64,000 nucleotides of DNA, taken from positions 495,210,109-495,274,108 of the forward strand of contig NC_064614.1 of NCBI RefSeq assembly GCF_023898315.1. The letters are read 5' to 3'. The translations under genes and the position numbers were made by a program. This DNA is from Schistocerca nitens. Its lineage: Eukaryota > Arthropoda > Insecta > Orthoptera > Acrididae. The notes under the pieces were generated by a model, which did no database searches, was not told where the DNA came from, and worked only from the letters and a program-made list of their open reading frames with translations. This document shows positions 46,354 to 56,509 of this stretch, piece after piece. Position 1 is the stretch's first letter. Every line of letters starts with the position of its first letter.

Positions 46354-47200
46354 AAAGACTATACCCTTGTCTTACACGATTTCATGCGAGCATTTCGTTG
46401 TTAGTCTTCCAATCTTATTATTCCTTCTTTGTTCTCATAAATATTGTATATTGCCGCCTTTCCCTATAGCTTACCCCTATTTTTCTCAGAATTTCGAATA
46501 TCTTGCACCATTTTATACTGTAGAACGCGTTTTCCAGGTCGACAGTTCGTATGAAAGTGTCTCGATTTTCCTTCAGTCTTGCTCCAATTGTCAATCGGAA
46601 CGTCAGAATAGCATCCTCAAGCCAAACTGTTCGTCATATAACAGATCCTCAATTTTCTGTTCCATTTCTCTGTATATTATTCTTGTGATCAACTAGAATG
46701 CATGAGCTGTTAAGCTGATTGTGCGATAATTCTCACACTTGTCTGGTCTCGCTATCTTCGGAATTGTATTGTGTGGATGACGTTTTTCCGAAAGTCTGAT
46801 GGTATATCGCCAGTCTGCACACCGTCTTGAATAGTTGTATTTTTACCATGCCCCAAATGATTTTAGAAGTTCCGATGCAGTGTTATCTATCCCCTCTGCC
46901 GTCTTCAAAAACTCTTTTAAATTCTGGTTCTAATATTGGCTCCCCTATCTCTTCCCTATGGGCTCCTATTTTTTCTTCTATCAAGTCATCAGGCAAGTCC
47001 TCTCCCTCAAAGAAGCCTTCAGTGTGCTCTTTTCACCTGTACGCTCTCTGCATCGTGGAAGTGGAACTACTAGATTTATTCAAGCACGTGTTCGCTTCGA
47101 CCTAGACGTTGAACAGAGTGAGCTTTTCGCAATGGGTAATCTCTTGTCACCCTTGTACATAATGATTTTATGGAAGGTTTGGAACAGACAGCACTTTAGT
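46354..47200 (-). mobile_element. LINE fossil, continuation beyond the PLE insertion
   Basis: The minus strand carries the upstream RT blocks of the LINE at 42505-43342: remnants of the 'ENYRTISL..HASKIL' region near 46700-46760, and the fingers region with a FxKxxxxxxxKxG-like context near 46640-46500. Stops throughout. Confidence 0.7.
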
Positions 47201-47265
47201 TGGCGGAGTTAATACCTACGTGCATTTGTCGATATGTGAATGACTCCTTTAAAAAGTCTGGTATC

Positions 47266-47445
47266 GGCGAGCGGTTCTAGGCGCTTCAGTCTGGAACGGC
47301 GCGTCCGCTACGGTCGCAGGTTCAAATCATACCTCGGGCATGGGTGTGTGTGATGTCCTTAGGTTAGTTAGGCTTAAGTAGTTCTATGTTCTAGGGACTG
47401 ATGACCTCAGACGTTAAGTCCCATAGTTCTCAGAGCCATTCGAAC
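47266..47445 (+). mobile_element. tRNA-derived SINE, family 1, decayed
   Basis: It begins inside the head (GGCGAGCGGTTCTAGGCGC) and the B box is altered (GGTTCAAATCA). The tail is typical. No clear target duplication, so it is an older copy. Confidence 0.85.
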
Positions 47446-47659
47446 AGGGAGCTATACTTATAAAACTCCGGTTGTCACCAACGGGGTGGCCTGCTTAGAA
47501 ACTTGGTCCACAAAGTACGAGCCATATAGAATTCAGACGTCTTATCGGAGTAGCTACGCCAAATCCGTACTACAATTCTGCAAAATGGACATTTCAAACG
47601 AGAGATTCGCGGTGCCTTATACCCAGTGCATCTCAATTCGAGCAGCTAGAAGAAAGAGA
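47446..47659. other. Intronic, no gene seen
   Basis: Short spacer without a recognisable signal. Confidence 0.3.
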
Positions 47660-47940
47660 ATAACAGAGTGAAATGGTCGTCATGCCACACGACGGCAGAC
47701 TATCATTGAAAATAGGAAGATTAGTGAAGGATTATAATCGTAAACATGTCTTTTGTCCGCAAACGAAGCTCTTCTGAGCTCAGTCAAGGACAATCTTGGT
47801 TTGAGACGTCTTGGCGTTTATAAGACAGATGCGTCGAACATCGAAGACACACCCATCTTAATCAAACAGAGAAATGTACACTGGAAGACCATTGTTCAGT
47901 GCAGAACATAACGTGGACTACAAAAGCACTAAAATTCTCT
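47660..47940 (+). mobile_element. Penelope-like element fragment (second GIY-YIG lineage)
   Basis: Plus-strand pieces read RLSLKIGRLVKDYNRKHVF, KTHPS near a QMRRTSKTHPS stretch, and SAEHNVDYKSTKIL. These match, in order, the pre-endonuclease block (KIGRLLKKHNVKTVF), the GIY-YIG helix region and the HExDYNSTKIL tail of a Penelope-like lineage distinct from the one at 43343. Frame broken; only about 280 bp remain. Confidence 0.6.
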
Positions 47941-48129
47941 GGTCGACTTCTTCATACACACGTTTTCTTCGTGTTTTGTTTTGAATGTTCGACAAAACAT
48001 GAATAAATAGTGTGGTCACATTCTCAATGCTGTGCTAGTCATAATTCTAAAGACGGGAGCTTTAAAACCAGCAAAACGAGCACTCATACAGAGCGGCAGC
48101 TACATGCATGTCCAAAGAACACTGCGGCG

Positions 48130-48640
48130 ACTACAGTCGTTATAAAATACATTAATGAATTCGCAGTTGCGAATAAGGACAACCATCAGCCGTAGAATGG
48201 AATGAGAACAATGAAAATTTTAGGTGGACCGGGATACGAACCCGGAGTTTCCGCTTGTCGCGAGCGCTCGCATACATGTGCAAAGGAACTTTGCATCGTA
48301 ACCAGAGTAAGACATGCACTGCAGTATCGCATTTATCTGCCTATACCGGGCGAGCGACCTTCAAGTACAACGTCTCCCCTGTAAGGGAATACACATAATG
48401 GATATACGACTACAGGTCGCAGACGCATCATTGACGACATATGGAAATTTGGGTCTTGGCGTGAGTCGTGCACGGACAGCCAGATGGTAAGGCGACCGCT
48501 CGCGGTAAGTGGAAAATCCGGGTTAGTGCCCCCGTCCGGCACAAATTTTCAGTGTCGTCATTCCATCCTACAGCTCATGGTTGTCCTTATTCGCCATTGC
48601 GAATTTATTTAATGTACTGATGATGCTTTTCAATAAATAA
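48130..48640. repeat. Foldback repeat with tRNA-like ends
   Basis: The left part (about 48130-48290) is the diverged reverse complement of the right part (about 48485-48640). Both contain a CCGGGTTCGTATCCCGG-like box flanked by an AAAATTTTCA block and a TGGTTGTCCTTATTCGC block. Noncoding. The tRNA-like boxes suggest a SINE-derived inverted dimer. Confidence 0.6.
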
Positions 48641-49139
48641 AATCGCAGCGAGTATGACATAAGAAAAGTGGTTATTCAGCTGAACGTAGACGGAACTAAA
48701 GGGACAGTTGTCACTACACGCTACCGAGGAAGACAGGGCAAGAAAAGTTAAACGAATTATTCGTCGTTTTAAACTTCTTCGCGTCCTCAGAAATTTCGTT
48801 ATTTACTTATTTTCAACACACTCATCACTTGTGGCCTATCACTGATTAATTTTAAGTATCAGAAACTGACAAGAAGTCAACTCTAATGTTTCACCTATCC
48901 CACCAAGGTCTCCAATATCGTTATGACGCACGTAAGTCGCCCTGTGGAGCCTACGAGGAGGGCAGCGTGAAATTATCTACGAATCAATCATTACTGTGAA
49001 ACGTCCACATACAATGCAATGTGCTCACGTTCTGTGAACTGCAACCGACGCTGACGGCAGTGAAACAGAAAAGCTGGAAGTGACAAGTTTTTAGTCTGTG
49101 ACGCGATCATTTTTCGTTTACGGAATGCACCATAATTAA
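48641..49139. other. Intronic, no gene seen
   Basis: No recognisable coding or repeat structure. Confidence 0.3.
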
Positions 49140-49715
49140 TAGCTAAAAGCGACACAGGTGAGCGTATACGATATTAGAAGCAAAAAAATTCCAGTGAACA
49201 CCGTTCGCAAATGATCCATTTGCGATATAATTGTAACTATGTGCATTAGAGCCGTCGTTGACTTCAGTATGTAGTCTTCTGATGATTAATACAAACGTAT
49301 TTGAAATGTAAACTTTTCTGTTAGTCGCCCTTCTAATTGGGCTGAAAGTGTTGATCATTTCCCCAGCAACATAAAATGTCTGACAGGTGGCTAACAAGTT
49401 TCAAATCTGACCTAAAATAATTTATTCTGGACAATTCCTTCTATTCCAAGGACGATTTTTGTTAAAACTAGTAGCCTTAAAAAAATCTAGTTTTAAGTGT
49501 TGTTGCATGAGTGGGATGGAAAAAAAACATGTTCATGCATGTTAAAACTAGTCATGTATAGATTTACCCTTCACTTACTTTCAGTATACTCATCACTTAC
49601 GGGCTAACGTTGATTAATTTACTGTCAGTCGACCCCTTCCACATAATTTCGATAAAATAATCGTTGAAATGTTCTATGGATCATATTGCTAACGAACTAA
49701 GTAACTAAGGTACCA
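49140..49715 (+). mobile_element. LINE 3' end fragment
   Basis: Near 49390-49460 the plus strand reads LTSFKSDLK, then FILDNSFYSKDDF, matching the C-terminus of the LINE at 28090-29066 (FKCKLKEFVNDNSFYLLDEF). A 3' UTR follows to about 49715. The upstream part is scrambled. Confidence 0.55.
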
Positions 49716-50280
49716 TTTCATATTGTTCGTGAGTCATCATATCAACAATGTTTCAATATTAGAGCTTGGTTAGTGTTACTAAGTTGGGGCAGATATTCTT
49801 CCCATAAAACTTGATGGACTGAGTCACCTGCGTTTCCTGCAGGATTTTGCCAGGTGCAACGTTGGGGAATGTGATGTGTGCATGATGGGGCATCGAAAAA
49901 ATCTGATGTTGATGTAAGACGACCACTAGCACCCCAATATTCTCCAAGAAGGATAGCTCGAGAAAGACGTACCTCAGCCTGCAAGACTGCATGACCTGAG
50001 TCTTCTGTACATCACTTTTGCTGACACGTTTGAAGAACTGAAGCAGCGAACCGTACTGTCTTGTCATACTGTAATTTACGAGATGATACGGGGTTGTTTG
50101 AAAGGATTCATAACTCACTGCACAGACAAGTTCATTATTAGCCCTAAATGCGATTACGACAGGTGGAACATCTCCTTTAACTGGTGTGAGTGTGGAGTAA
50201 ACTGTAGCACGTAATTTGCTGAACCGGTTTTTATTTCTTGTTAAGGTATGTCATAGGTGAAAATTGAGCCGAGTTATATA
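49716..50280. other. Unassigned; open minus frame without recognisable domain
   Basis: A 119-codon minus frame (49759-50118) and an overlapping 80-codon frame are open, but neither matches a family I know. Confidence 0.3.
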
Positions 50281-51185
50281 GAAATGATATTTCACATAGA
50301 AATCTATGGCGGTAAAACACTAAATCTCCGACATCGCAGAGGCCGGAAAATGTTGCTGCAAGAACGGGATCAACGACGACTGAAGTACAACTGTTCAGCA
50401 AGTAGCTGCAGATTTCAATGCTGAGCCATCAACAAGTGTCAGCGTGCGAATCATTCAACGAAACAACGTCGATATAGGTTTTCTGAGCCGAAGGTCCATT
50501 CGTGTACCCTTGATGACTGCACGACACAAAGCTTTACGCCTCGCCTGGGCCCGTCAACACCGACATTGGACTGTTGATGACTGGAAACAAGTTGCCTGCT
50601 CGGACGAGTCTCGTTTCAAATTGTATAGAGTGGATGTACGTGTACGGGTATGGAGACAACCTCATGAATCTATGGACCCTGCGTGTCAGCGGGGGACTGT
50701 TAAAGCTGGTGGAGGCTCTGTAATAGTGTGGGAAGTGTGCAGTTAGAGTTATATGGGACCCCTGATACGTCTAGCTAAGACTGTAACAGGGGACACGTAC
50801 GTAAGCATCCTGTCTGATCACCTGCATCCATTCATGGCCATTGTGCATTCCGACGGACTTGAGCAATTCCAGAAGGATAATGCGACACCCCACACGTCCA
50901 CAATTGCGAGAGATTGGCTCCAGGAACACTCTTCTGAGTTTAAACACTTCCGCTGGCCACCAAATTCCCCAAACATGAAAATTATTGTGCATATCTGGTA
51001 TGCCTTGCAACGTGCTGTTCAGAAGAGATCTCCACCCTCTCGTTCTCTTGCGTACTTATGGATAGCCCTGCACGATTCATGGTGCCAGTTTTGTCCAGCT
51101 CTACTTCAGACATTAGTCGAGTCCATACCACGTCTTGCTGCGGTACTTCTGCGTGCTCTCAGGGGCCCCATACGATATTAGGCAG
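50280..51185 (+). mobile_element. Tc1-like transposase remnant
   Basis: Plus-strand blocks are VAADFNAEPSTSVSVRIIQRNN (second DNA-binding region, shifted), ALRLAWARQHRHWTVDDWKQVACSDESRFKLYRVDVRVRVWRQP (first catalytic D), FQKDNATPHTSTIARDWLQEHS (second D) and WPPNSPNMKIIVHIWYALQRAVQ (usual SPDLNPIEHxWD altered, third acidic residue lost). There is a stop at 50744-50746 and others upstream. No inverted repeats were found by eye, so the bounds are those of the gene remnant. Confidence 0.8.
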
Positions 51186-51404
51186 GTGTACCAGTTTCTT
51201 TGTCTCTTCAGTCTAGTATTAAAATGATATGAGTGTCTGATTATAATCAAAATGAATAAATAATACTGAATATGAACTAATGAAGTTAATACTATTCTAA
51301 ACTAGATTGAAAATATTTAAAGAGGAATACGATCATAATCACAGTAATTATGAAATAGGCTGTAAGTATGCTGTAAGATATTAAAAAATATTCATTGGCT
51401 TCTT
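51186..51404. other. Intronic spacer
   Basis: AT-rich, no signal. Confidence 0.3.
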
Positions 51405-51800
51405 GTGAATTTCTTTATTGTTTCCTGTCATGAGTTGTTTCGGGACTATCTCATCATCTGATGACCCGATAAATAAACGTAATTTGTTTTCACATATGGT
51501 ACGTCATAAGAGTATTATGACGGTCATTACAATAAAACAACAGTCAAAAGCAACAAAAAGTAAACCTCCTTTTCTGTTCACGTCTCGTTCGTAATCCATT
51601 ACATACGGAAAAAATTTCTATGTCTTTCTTGCATCAGAGGCTTACGTTTTATTACTTTTGACTGTTGATTGTAATGACAATTATAACTCTCTTTTAACCT
51701 ACCAAATGTAAAAACAAATTATGTTTACTTATCAGTTCATCAGAAGATGGGATACTCCCGAGACGCATCATGACAAGAAGCAGTAAAGAAATTCGGAAGA
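51405..51800. repeat. Palindromic element E with hammerhead-like motifs
   Basis: The left arm (about 51405-51580) and right arm (about 51640-51800) are diverged reverse complements. Both carry a CAGAxGAT-stem-CCCGA(A/G)AC motif facing outward (minus near 51440-51475, plus near 51735-51775). In the left copy GTCAT and ATGAC flank the core as a stem I pair. Position 4 of the core (U in active hammerheads) is A in both arms. Noncoding. Confidence 0.65.
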
Positions 51801-51895
51801 AACCACTGAATAGGTTTGAGCAAACTTACAACATTCCTGAAGTCTGTTTCATAATTAATACTAGCAGCAGTTGTACTACTGCAGCAGCGGTCACT

Positions 51896-51928
51896 AATAA
51901 TGATAATAGCAATAATAATAATAATAAT
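51896..51928. repeat. (AAT)n-rich microsatellite
   Basis: An imperfect run of AAT triplets with interruptions. Confidence 0.7.
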
Positions 51929-51962
51929 GACAATACTAAAAATAGCAAAAATGTGAATGTTG

Positions 51963-52173
51963 TGTGACGAGGGCCTCCCGTCGGGTAGACCGCTCGCCGG
52001 GTGCAAGGCTTTCGTTTTCACGCCACTTCGGCGACTTGCGCGTCGATGGGGGATGAAATGATAATGATTAGGACAACACCACACCCAGAGAAAATCTCCG
52101 ACCAGGAATCGAACCCGGACCCTTAGGATTGACATTCTGTCGTGATGAGCTCTCAGCTACCGGGGGCGGACAC
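51963..52173 (-). mobile_element. tRNA-derived SINE, family 4
   Basis: Minus-strand head GGTAGCTGAGAGCTCATCACG with B box GGGTTCGATTCC, a linker with GATTTTCTCTGGGTGTGG, and a distinct tail (CCTTGCACCCGGCGAGCGGT to the GGCCCTCGTCACA end). Only one copy is seen in the window. No clear target duplication. Confidence 0.75.
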
Positions 52174-52574
52174 TAAAAAGAGTGATAGCGGCAGATAGAA
52201 AAGTAATTTATAGGTGTACAAAATAGACGTTTTCTGATACAGCGAGTTCTGGAGATGGCAAATTTAAGGAGACTGCACGAGTAAAGAATACTGGGAAAAG
52301 AGGAAACTCTGGTTGGAAAGAAGGACGTACAAGGCTAACGAGTGCATACAGATGTAATGGTACTCCTTATTGTTACTTTAGTAGGTATGTCATTAACTGT
52401 CTTCTGAAGCTGGAAATGTTATTCAGTTCTCTAACATAATGCGGGAGGTTACCCTAGAGTCGGAGTCCTCCTCCTGAGTAAGACTTTGACAGAGTGGCTG
52501 CATGATGGACTGGGACAGAAAGGAGTTTGCTCTGTTGGGAACGAGTGTTCCTGTCATTTTGTTTGCATAAGAGC
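52174..52574. other. Intronic, no gene seen
   Basis: Possible LINE debris (a GLxKxxxW-like stretch near 52290) but too weak to call. Confidence 0.3.
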
Positions 52575-52586
52575 TTTAAGGTCGAG

Positions 52587-52785
52587 CCGGCCGAAGTGGC
52601 CGTGCGGTTAAAGGCGCTGCAGTCTGGAACCGCAAGACCGCTACGGTCGCAGGTTCGAATCCTGCCTCGGGCATGGATGTTTGTGATGTCATTAGGTTAG
52701 TTAGGTTTAACTAGTTCTAAATTCTAGGGGACTAATAACCTCAGCAGTTGAGTCCCATAGTGCTCAGAGCCATTTGAACCATTTT
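52587..52785 (+). mobile_element. tRNA-derived SINE, family 1 (young subfamily)
   Basis: Nearly identical to 39187-39389. A perfect 12-bp duplication, TTTAAGGTCGAG, lies at 52575-52586 and 52786-52797. Confidence 0.93.
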
Positions 52786-52797
52786 TTTAAGGTCGAG

Positions 52798-53115
52798 GAG
52801 AGATAGAGACAGTGTTCGCTGATAAAACAGTAGAGACCTCTGATATTAAAATTGAATAACTTGTACAATAATAAATTTGCATTTAGTTAAGTCTGTTAGT
52901 GGGAATTTACTTCTCTCATTTAACGAACATCTAAACCGCTATATTCCAGAAACGCGTCGTGAGTAAATCTTTGAGATTCACTAACTTCTTCGCAGTAGTT
53001 ACGCCTCACTGTACTGATTAGTCGTCTCTAACAAATGTCACAAATGATTTCATTCAATCTTGTTATTTTGTGTTGGGTGTGTCTAGTGTGTAAGTCTTCA
53101 TACAATCTGTGTACG
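52798..53115. other. Intronic, no gene seen
   Basis: Contains an AAACGCGTCGTGAGTAAATC stretch at about 52950, reminiscent of the outer end of the palindrome B/D family. Too short to call. Confidence 0.3.
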
Positions 53116-53124
53116 TGCGTGTGT

Positions 53125-53326
53125 TCAAATGGTTCAAATGGCTCATAGCACTATGGGACTTAACATCTGCGGTCATCAGTACCCTAGGCTTAGAACTACT
53201 TGTACCTAACTAACCTAAGGACATCACACACATCCATACCCGAGGCAGGATTCGAACCTGCGACCATAGCAGCAGCGTGGTTCCGGACGGAAGCGTCTAG
53301 AACCGCTCGACCACAGCGGCTGGCCA
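53125..53326 (-). mobile_element. tRNA-derived SINE, family 1
   Basis: A minus-strand copy. The duplication TGCGTGTGT lies at 53116-53124 and 53327-53335, where the right one merges into a (TG)n run. Confidence 0.88.
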
Positions 53327-53800
53327 TGCGTGTGTGTGTGTGTGTGTGTTAGACAGAGAGTAGTTTGGTGAGTACATAACAACAATGTTATTGCTAAAGG
53401 AATCATACTTACAGAAAGAGTACCATTTCGAAGCCAGAAAGAGTGAGCTGTCGTTGTCTCCATGGAAGAGCAGTTGATGCCTAATCATGCCATTGTTGCC
53501 GCAGTGACGTTAGATATTGTCTCACAATGCACGTTTGCGCCCAGAGAAGAGAAAGTTATCTTACTATGTCTCTGCCCAAGTGATGAAGAATTATAAGCTC
53601 TGCTGAATTGAATGAACAGTCTAACGAGTACAGAAACTTGATTGATAGTAAATCGAAGAAAGAAGAATGTAATGAGAGCAGCAGAAAGGAGAAAAGAGAG
53701 AAACTTGGTATCAGAATTGGGGGTCGCGAAGTAAGGAATTCTGTTATGTAGGCACCAAAATAATCCATGATGAACGGAACGAGGAGGACATAAAAAGCAA

Positions 53801-53978
53801 CGGCGCGGGGTAGCCATGCGGTCTTGAGCCCCTTGCCACGGTTCGCGAGGCTCCCCCCGTCTCGTAGGTTTGAGTCCTACCGCGTAGGTTAGTTTATTTT
53901 AGATTAAGTAGTGTGTAAGCCTAGGGACCGATGACCTTAGCAGTTTGCTCCCATAGGAACTTACCACAACTTTCCAAA
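53801..53978 (+). mobile_element. tRNA-derived SINE, family 2
   Basis: Head GGGGTAGCCATGCGGTCTTG with B box GGTTTGAGTCC, tail with GACCGATGACCTTAGCAGTTTGCTCCC. The flanking ATAAAAAGCA occurs at about 53791-53800 and again just after the element. Confidence 0.8.
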
Positions 53979-54082
53979 TAAAAAGCAGACTAGCACTGGC
54001 AAAAGCAGCATTCCTAGTCAGGAGAAGTCTACTAGTATCAAAAATTGGCCTTAACTTCAGGAGAAATTTCTGAGAATGTGCA

Positions 54083-55359
54083 AGGGTCACTCCAAAAGAA
54101 ATGCATACTATTTTTGTAAAAATACAGTTTTCATTCTGTATGTGTGAAAGTTTTACAGTGTGTAGATACATCCTTCCCGCTTGTTTTCAAACTTAGTTCA
54201 ACCTCTTCCAGTGAATGGCGCCGTCGCAGCATGTCTTCAAGATGACTGCTACACTTGACGTTCGTCAGAAGCAACGTGCTGTCATAGAATTCCTGTGCTG
54301 TGAAAAGGAGATAGTGGGAAACATCCACAAGAGGTTGAAAAAGGTCTTTGGAGATGCTGCTGTCGATCGCAGTACAGTTAGTCGGTGGGCAAGCAGGTTA
54401 CGTGATGAAAGCGGGCACGGCAATATTGAAGATTGTCCTCGCAGCGCCAGGCCTCGTACTGCACACACTCCAGACAATGTGCAGAGAGTTACCGAATGGG
54501 TGACTGCTGACAGACGCATCACAGTGAACGAATTGTCACGCTACGCTGGGATAGGGGAATGAAATGTTTGCAGTGAACTGAAAATGTTGGCGTTAAAACA
54601 GGTTTATGCCAGGTGGGTTCCCAGCATGTTGACAGTGGCTCACAAAGAAACAAGAAAAACGGTATGCAGCGAACTTTTGGAACAGTACGAGAATGGTGGA
54701 GATGAATTTCTTGGAAGAATTGTGACAGGTGATGAAACATGGATCCATCATTTTTCACCAGAGACGAAGAGGCAATCAGTGGAGTGGCATCATGCAAATT
54801 CACCCAAGAAAAAAAATTCAAAACCACAACTTCTGCTGGAAAAGTGATGGCTACCGTGTTTTTCTGATGCATATGTGACGAAACTGAAGAAACTTCAAGC
54901 TCGACTGAGTCGTGTTCGGCCACATCGACAAAAACAGGATGTTTTGCTGTTGCACGACAATGCACGACCACGTGTCAGTCAACAAACCATGGAAGCGATC
55001 ACAAAACTCGAATGGACAACACTGAAACACCCGTCGTACAGTCCTGACCTAGCTCCATGTGACTATCATCTCTTTGGGAAACTGAAAGACTGTCTTCGTG
55101 GAACAAGGTTTGAAGATGATGACTCCCTTGTGCACGCTGCCAAACAGTGGCTCCAACAGGTTGGTCCAGAATTTTACCGTGCGGGTATACAGGCGCTGGT
55201 TCCAAGATGGCGTAAGGTAGTTGAGAGGGATAGAAATAATGTGGAGAAATGAAAATATTGTTCCTAAAGGATGTATCTACACACTGTAAAACTTTCAAAC
55301 ATGTAGAATAAAAGATGGATTTTTAAAAAAATAGTGTGCATTTCTTTTGGAGTGACCCT
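54083..55359 (+). mobile_element. Mariner element
   Basis: About 1.28 kb with inverted repeats, AGGGTCACTCCAAAAGAAAT at the left and the complement of its close match at the right. The inner ends share GTTTTACAGTGTGTAGATAC and its complement. It carries one transposase gene. The flanking TA duplication is not intact. Confidence 0.92.
54215..55252 (+). pseudogene. Mariner transposase, broken
   Basis: The N-terminal DNA-binding part is QKQRAVIEFLCCEKEIVGNIHKRLKKVFGDAAVDRSTVSRWASRLR followed by RRITVNELSRYAGIG. The catalytic part has IVTGDETWIHHFSPETKRQSVEWHH, LLHDNARPRVS and YSPDLAPCDYHLFGKLKD, a DD34D triad with the family's YSPDLAP signature. All three open segments share one frame, separated by TGA stops at 54560-54562 and 54845-54847. 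A short deletion near 54850-54880 removes the block before the second D. The ATG used here (54215) is the first in frame; the family usually starts a few codons later. The product cut and joined element ends at TA sites; this copy cannot. Confidence 0.9.
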
Positions 55360-55610
55360 CTTATATTTGGGGCACAGCGTTGTATGGCAGTGAAACATGG
55401 GCTGTGGAAAAACCGGAACAGAAGAGGATCGAAGGATTTGAGAACTGATACTATAGACAAATGTTGAAAATTAGGTGGACAGACACGGTAAAAAAAAAAA
55501 AAGAAAGAAATAGTCCTGAAGAAGAGTGAGTGGTATCTAAACTACGCACTTGTTTTCCATAGAGGAGACTAAGAGACAGCATGCGCAGTGAGGAGTGAGC
55601 GGTGGCTCAC

Positions 55611-55841
55611 CATGCCCTTGTTGTCGCCTGAATAGAGGTGTCCGTTGTCGACGCAGAAGCGCCACACCTCGTCGTCGTACTCGAGCAGCGTGCCGCGGCT
55701 GTCGCCCGTGTTGGGGTCCCAGGCGCGGACGGTGCCGTCGTTGGAGCAGGAGTAGAGCGAGTCGCCGCACAACGCCAGGTGGTACACCACGCTGGGGTGC
55801 GCCTGGAACTCGCGCTCCAGGCTCAGGTCCGGCTTCCACAC
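55611..55841 (-). CDS. WD40-repeat protein, exon (most 5' one visible)
   Basis: A 231-nt GC-rich exon of exactly 77 codons in phase 0 at both ends. The acceptor is GCCGGCAG and the donor GGCATG|GTGAGC. It reads VWKPDLSLEREFQAHPSVVY, then HLALCGDSLYSCSNDGTVRAWD, then PNTGDSRGTLLEYDDEVWRFC and VDNGHLYSGDNKGM. The first part is a textbook WD40 unit (AH at the turn, LYSCSNDGTVRAWD ending in WD). The second begins the next blade. Together with the downstream exons it gives 245 residues, about five blades, so an ordinary seven-bladed propeller needs further exons to the right of this window. I cannot name the family; a scaffold or substrate-recognition role would be typical. Confidence 0.88.
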
Positions 55842-56040
55842 CTGCCGGCAGCATCGCCACCACTGAGCTCTCTTCTCTGCCAGGATTACAAGTTGATGAA
55901 CTTTCAATTTCCTACACTGTATTCTAAAGCCTTAAAGAGCACGAAGAGCACAATTTTATTAAATGAGTCGGCATTTTTCCACTTTTTCTGTGTTTACCGA
56001 CTCCTCTTCTTCGTTACCTAACAATTTTTAAACCATTATC

Positions 56041-56185
56041 ATGTGAAACTTACAGGCACATTAAAACTGTGTGCTGGACCGAGACTCGAACTAGGGACAT
56101 TGCCCGCGAAGGGCAAAGGTCCCGAGTTCGAGTCTCGGTCCGGCACACAGTTTTAATCTGCCGGGAAGTTTCACATCAGCGCACA
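56041..56185. repeat. Foldback of a tRNA-like repeat
   Basis: The left half (TGTGAAACTTACAGGCACAT onward) is the reverse complement of the right half ending GGGAAGTTTCACA. Both include a GAGTTCGAGTCTCGGTCC box. The same tRNA-like unit recurs singly at 56380-56456. Confidence 0.75.
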
Positions 56186-56379
56186 CTCCGCTGCAGAGTG
56201 AAAATTTCATTCTGGAAACATCCCCTAGGCTGTGGCTAAGCCATGTCTCCGCAATATCCTTTCTTCCAGGAGTGCTAATTCTGCAAGGTTCGCAGGAGAG
56301 CTTCTGCGACGTTTGGAAGGTAGGAGACGAGGTACTGGCGGAATTAAAGCTGTGAGGACGGGGCGTGAGTCGTGCTTGG

Positions 56380-56456
56380 GTAGCTCAGTTGATAGAACAC
56401 TTGCCCGCGAAAGGCAAAGATCCCGAGTTCGAGTCTCGGTCCGGCACAGAGTTTTA
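56380..56456 (+). repeat. tRNA-like segment of a dispersed repeat
   Basis: It has an A-box-like TAGCTCAGTTGATAGAAC, an anticodon-stem-like TTGCCCGCGAAAGGCAA and a B-box-like GAGTTCGAGTC. The acceptor ends do not pair properly, so it is not a working tRNA but the head of a repeat whose body (GTTTTAATCTG.. CCGCTGCAGAGTGAAAAT) appears at 56150-56215 and 57187-57250. Confidence 0.65.
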
Positions 56457-56509
56457 ATCTTTTTTTGTCTAAAACTGACATGGTGAGACCGTGGCTGTGT
56501 ACAGTTAAT

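Larger units (their letters stand above)
53640..55495 (+). mobile_element. LINE RT C-terminal fossil carrying nested SINE and mariner
   Basis: Plus-strand LINE pieces appear on both sides of two insertions: ALAKAAFLVRRSLLVSKIGLNFRRNF at about 53995-54075, and TALYGSETWAVEKPEQKRIEGFEN with YRQMLKIRWTDTV at about 55378-55490. Together these are the usual C-terminal blocks of this LINE type (same family as 11320-12500). The SINE 53801-53978 and the mariner 54083-55359 lie within it. It ends at an A-rich run near 55490-55510. Confidence 0.75.

Noticed and set aside
49759-50118. Minus-strand 119-codon frame
   Set aside because: No recognisable family; another frame of similar length overlaps it, which suggests decayed repeat sequence.
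55595-56021. Plus-strand 110- and 127-codon Arg-rich frames
   Set aside because: Antisense shadows of the GC-rich WD40 exon at 55611-55841.
56380-56456. Possible functional tRNA gene (clear A and B boxes, clover-like stems)
   Set aside because: The acceptor stem does not pair and the segment is the head of a repeat seen several times nearby.
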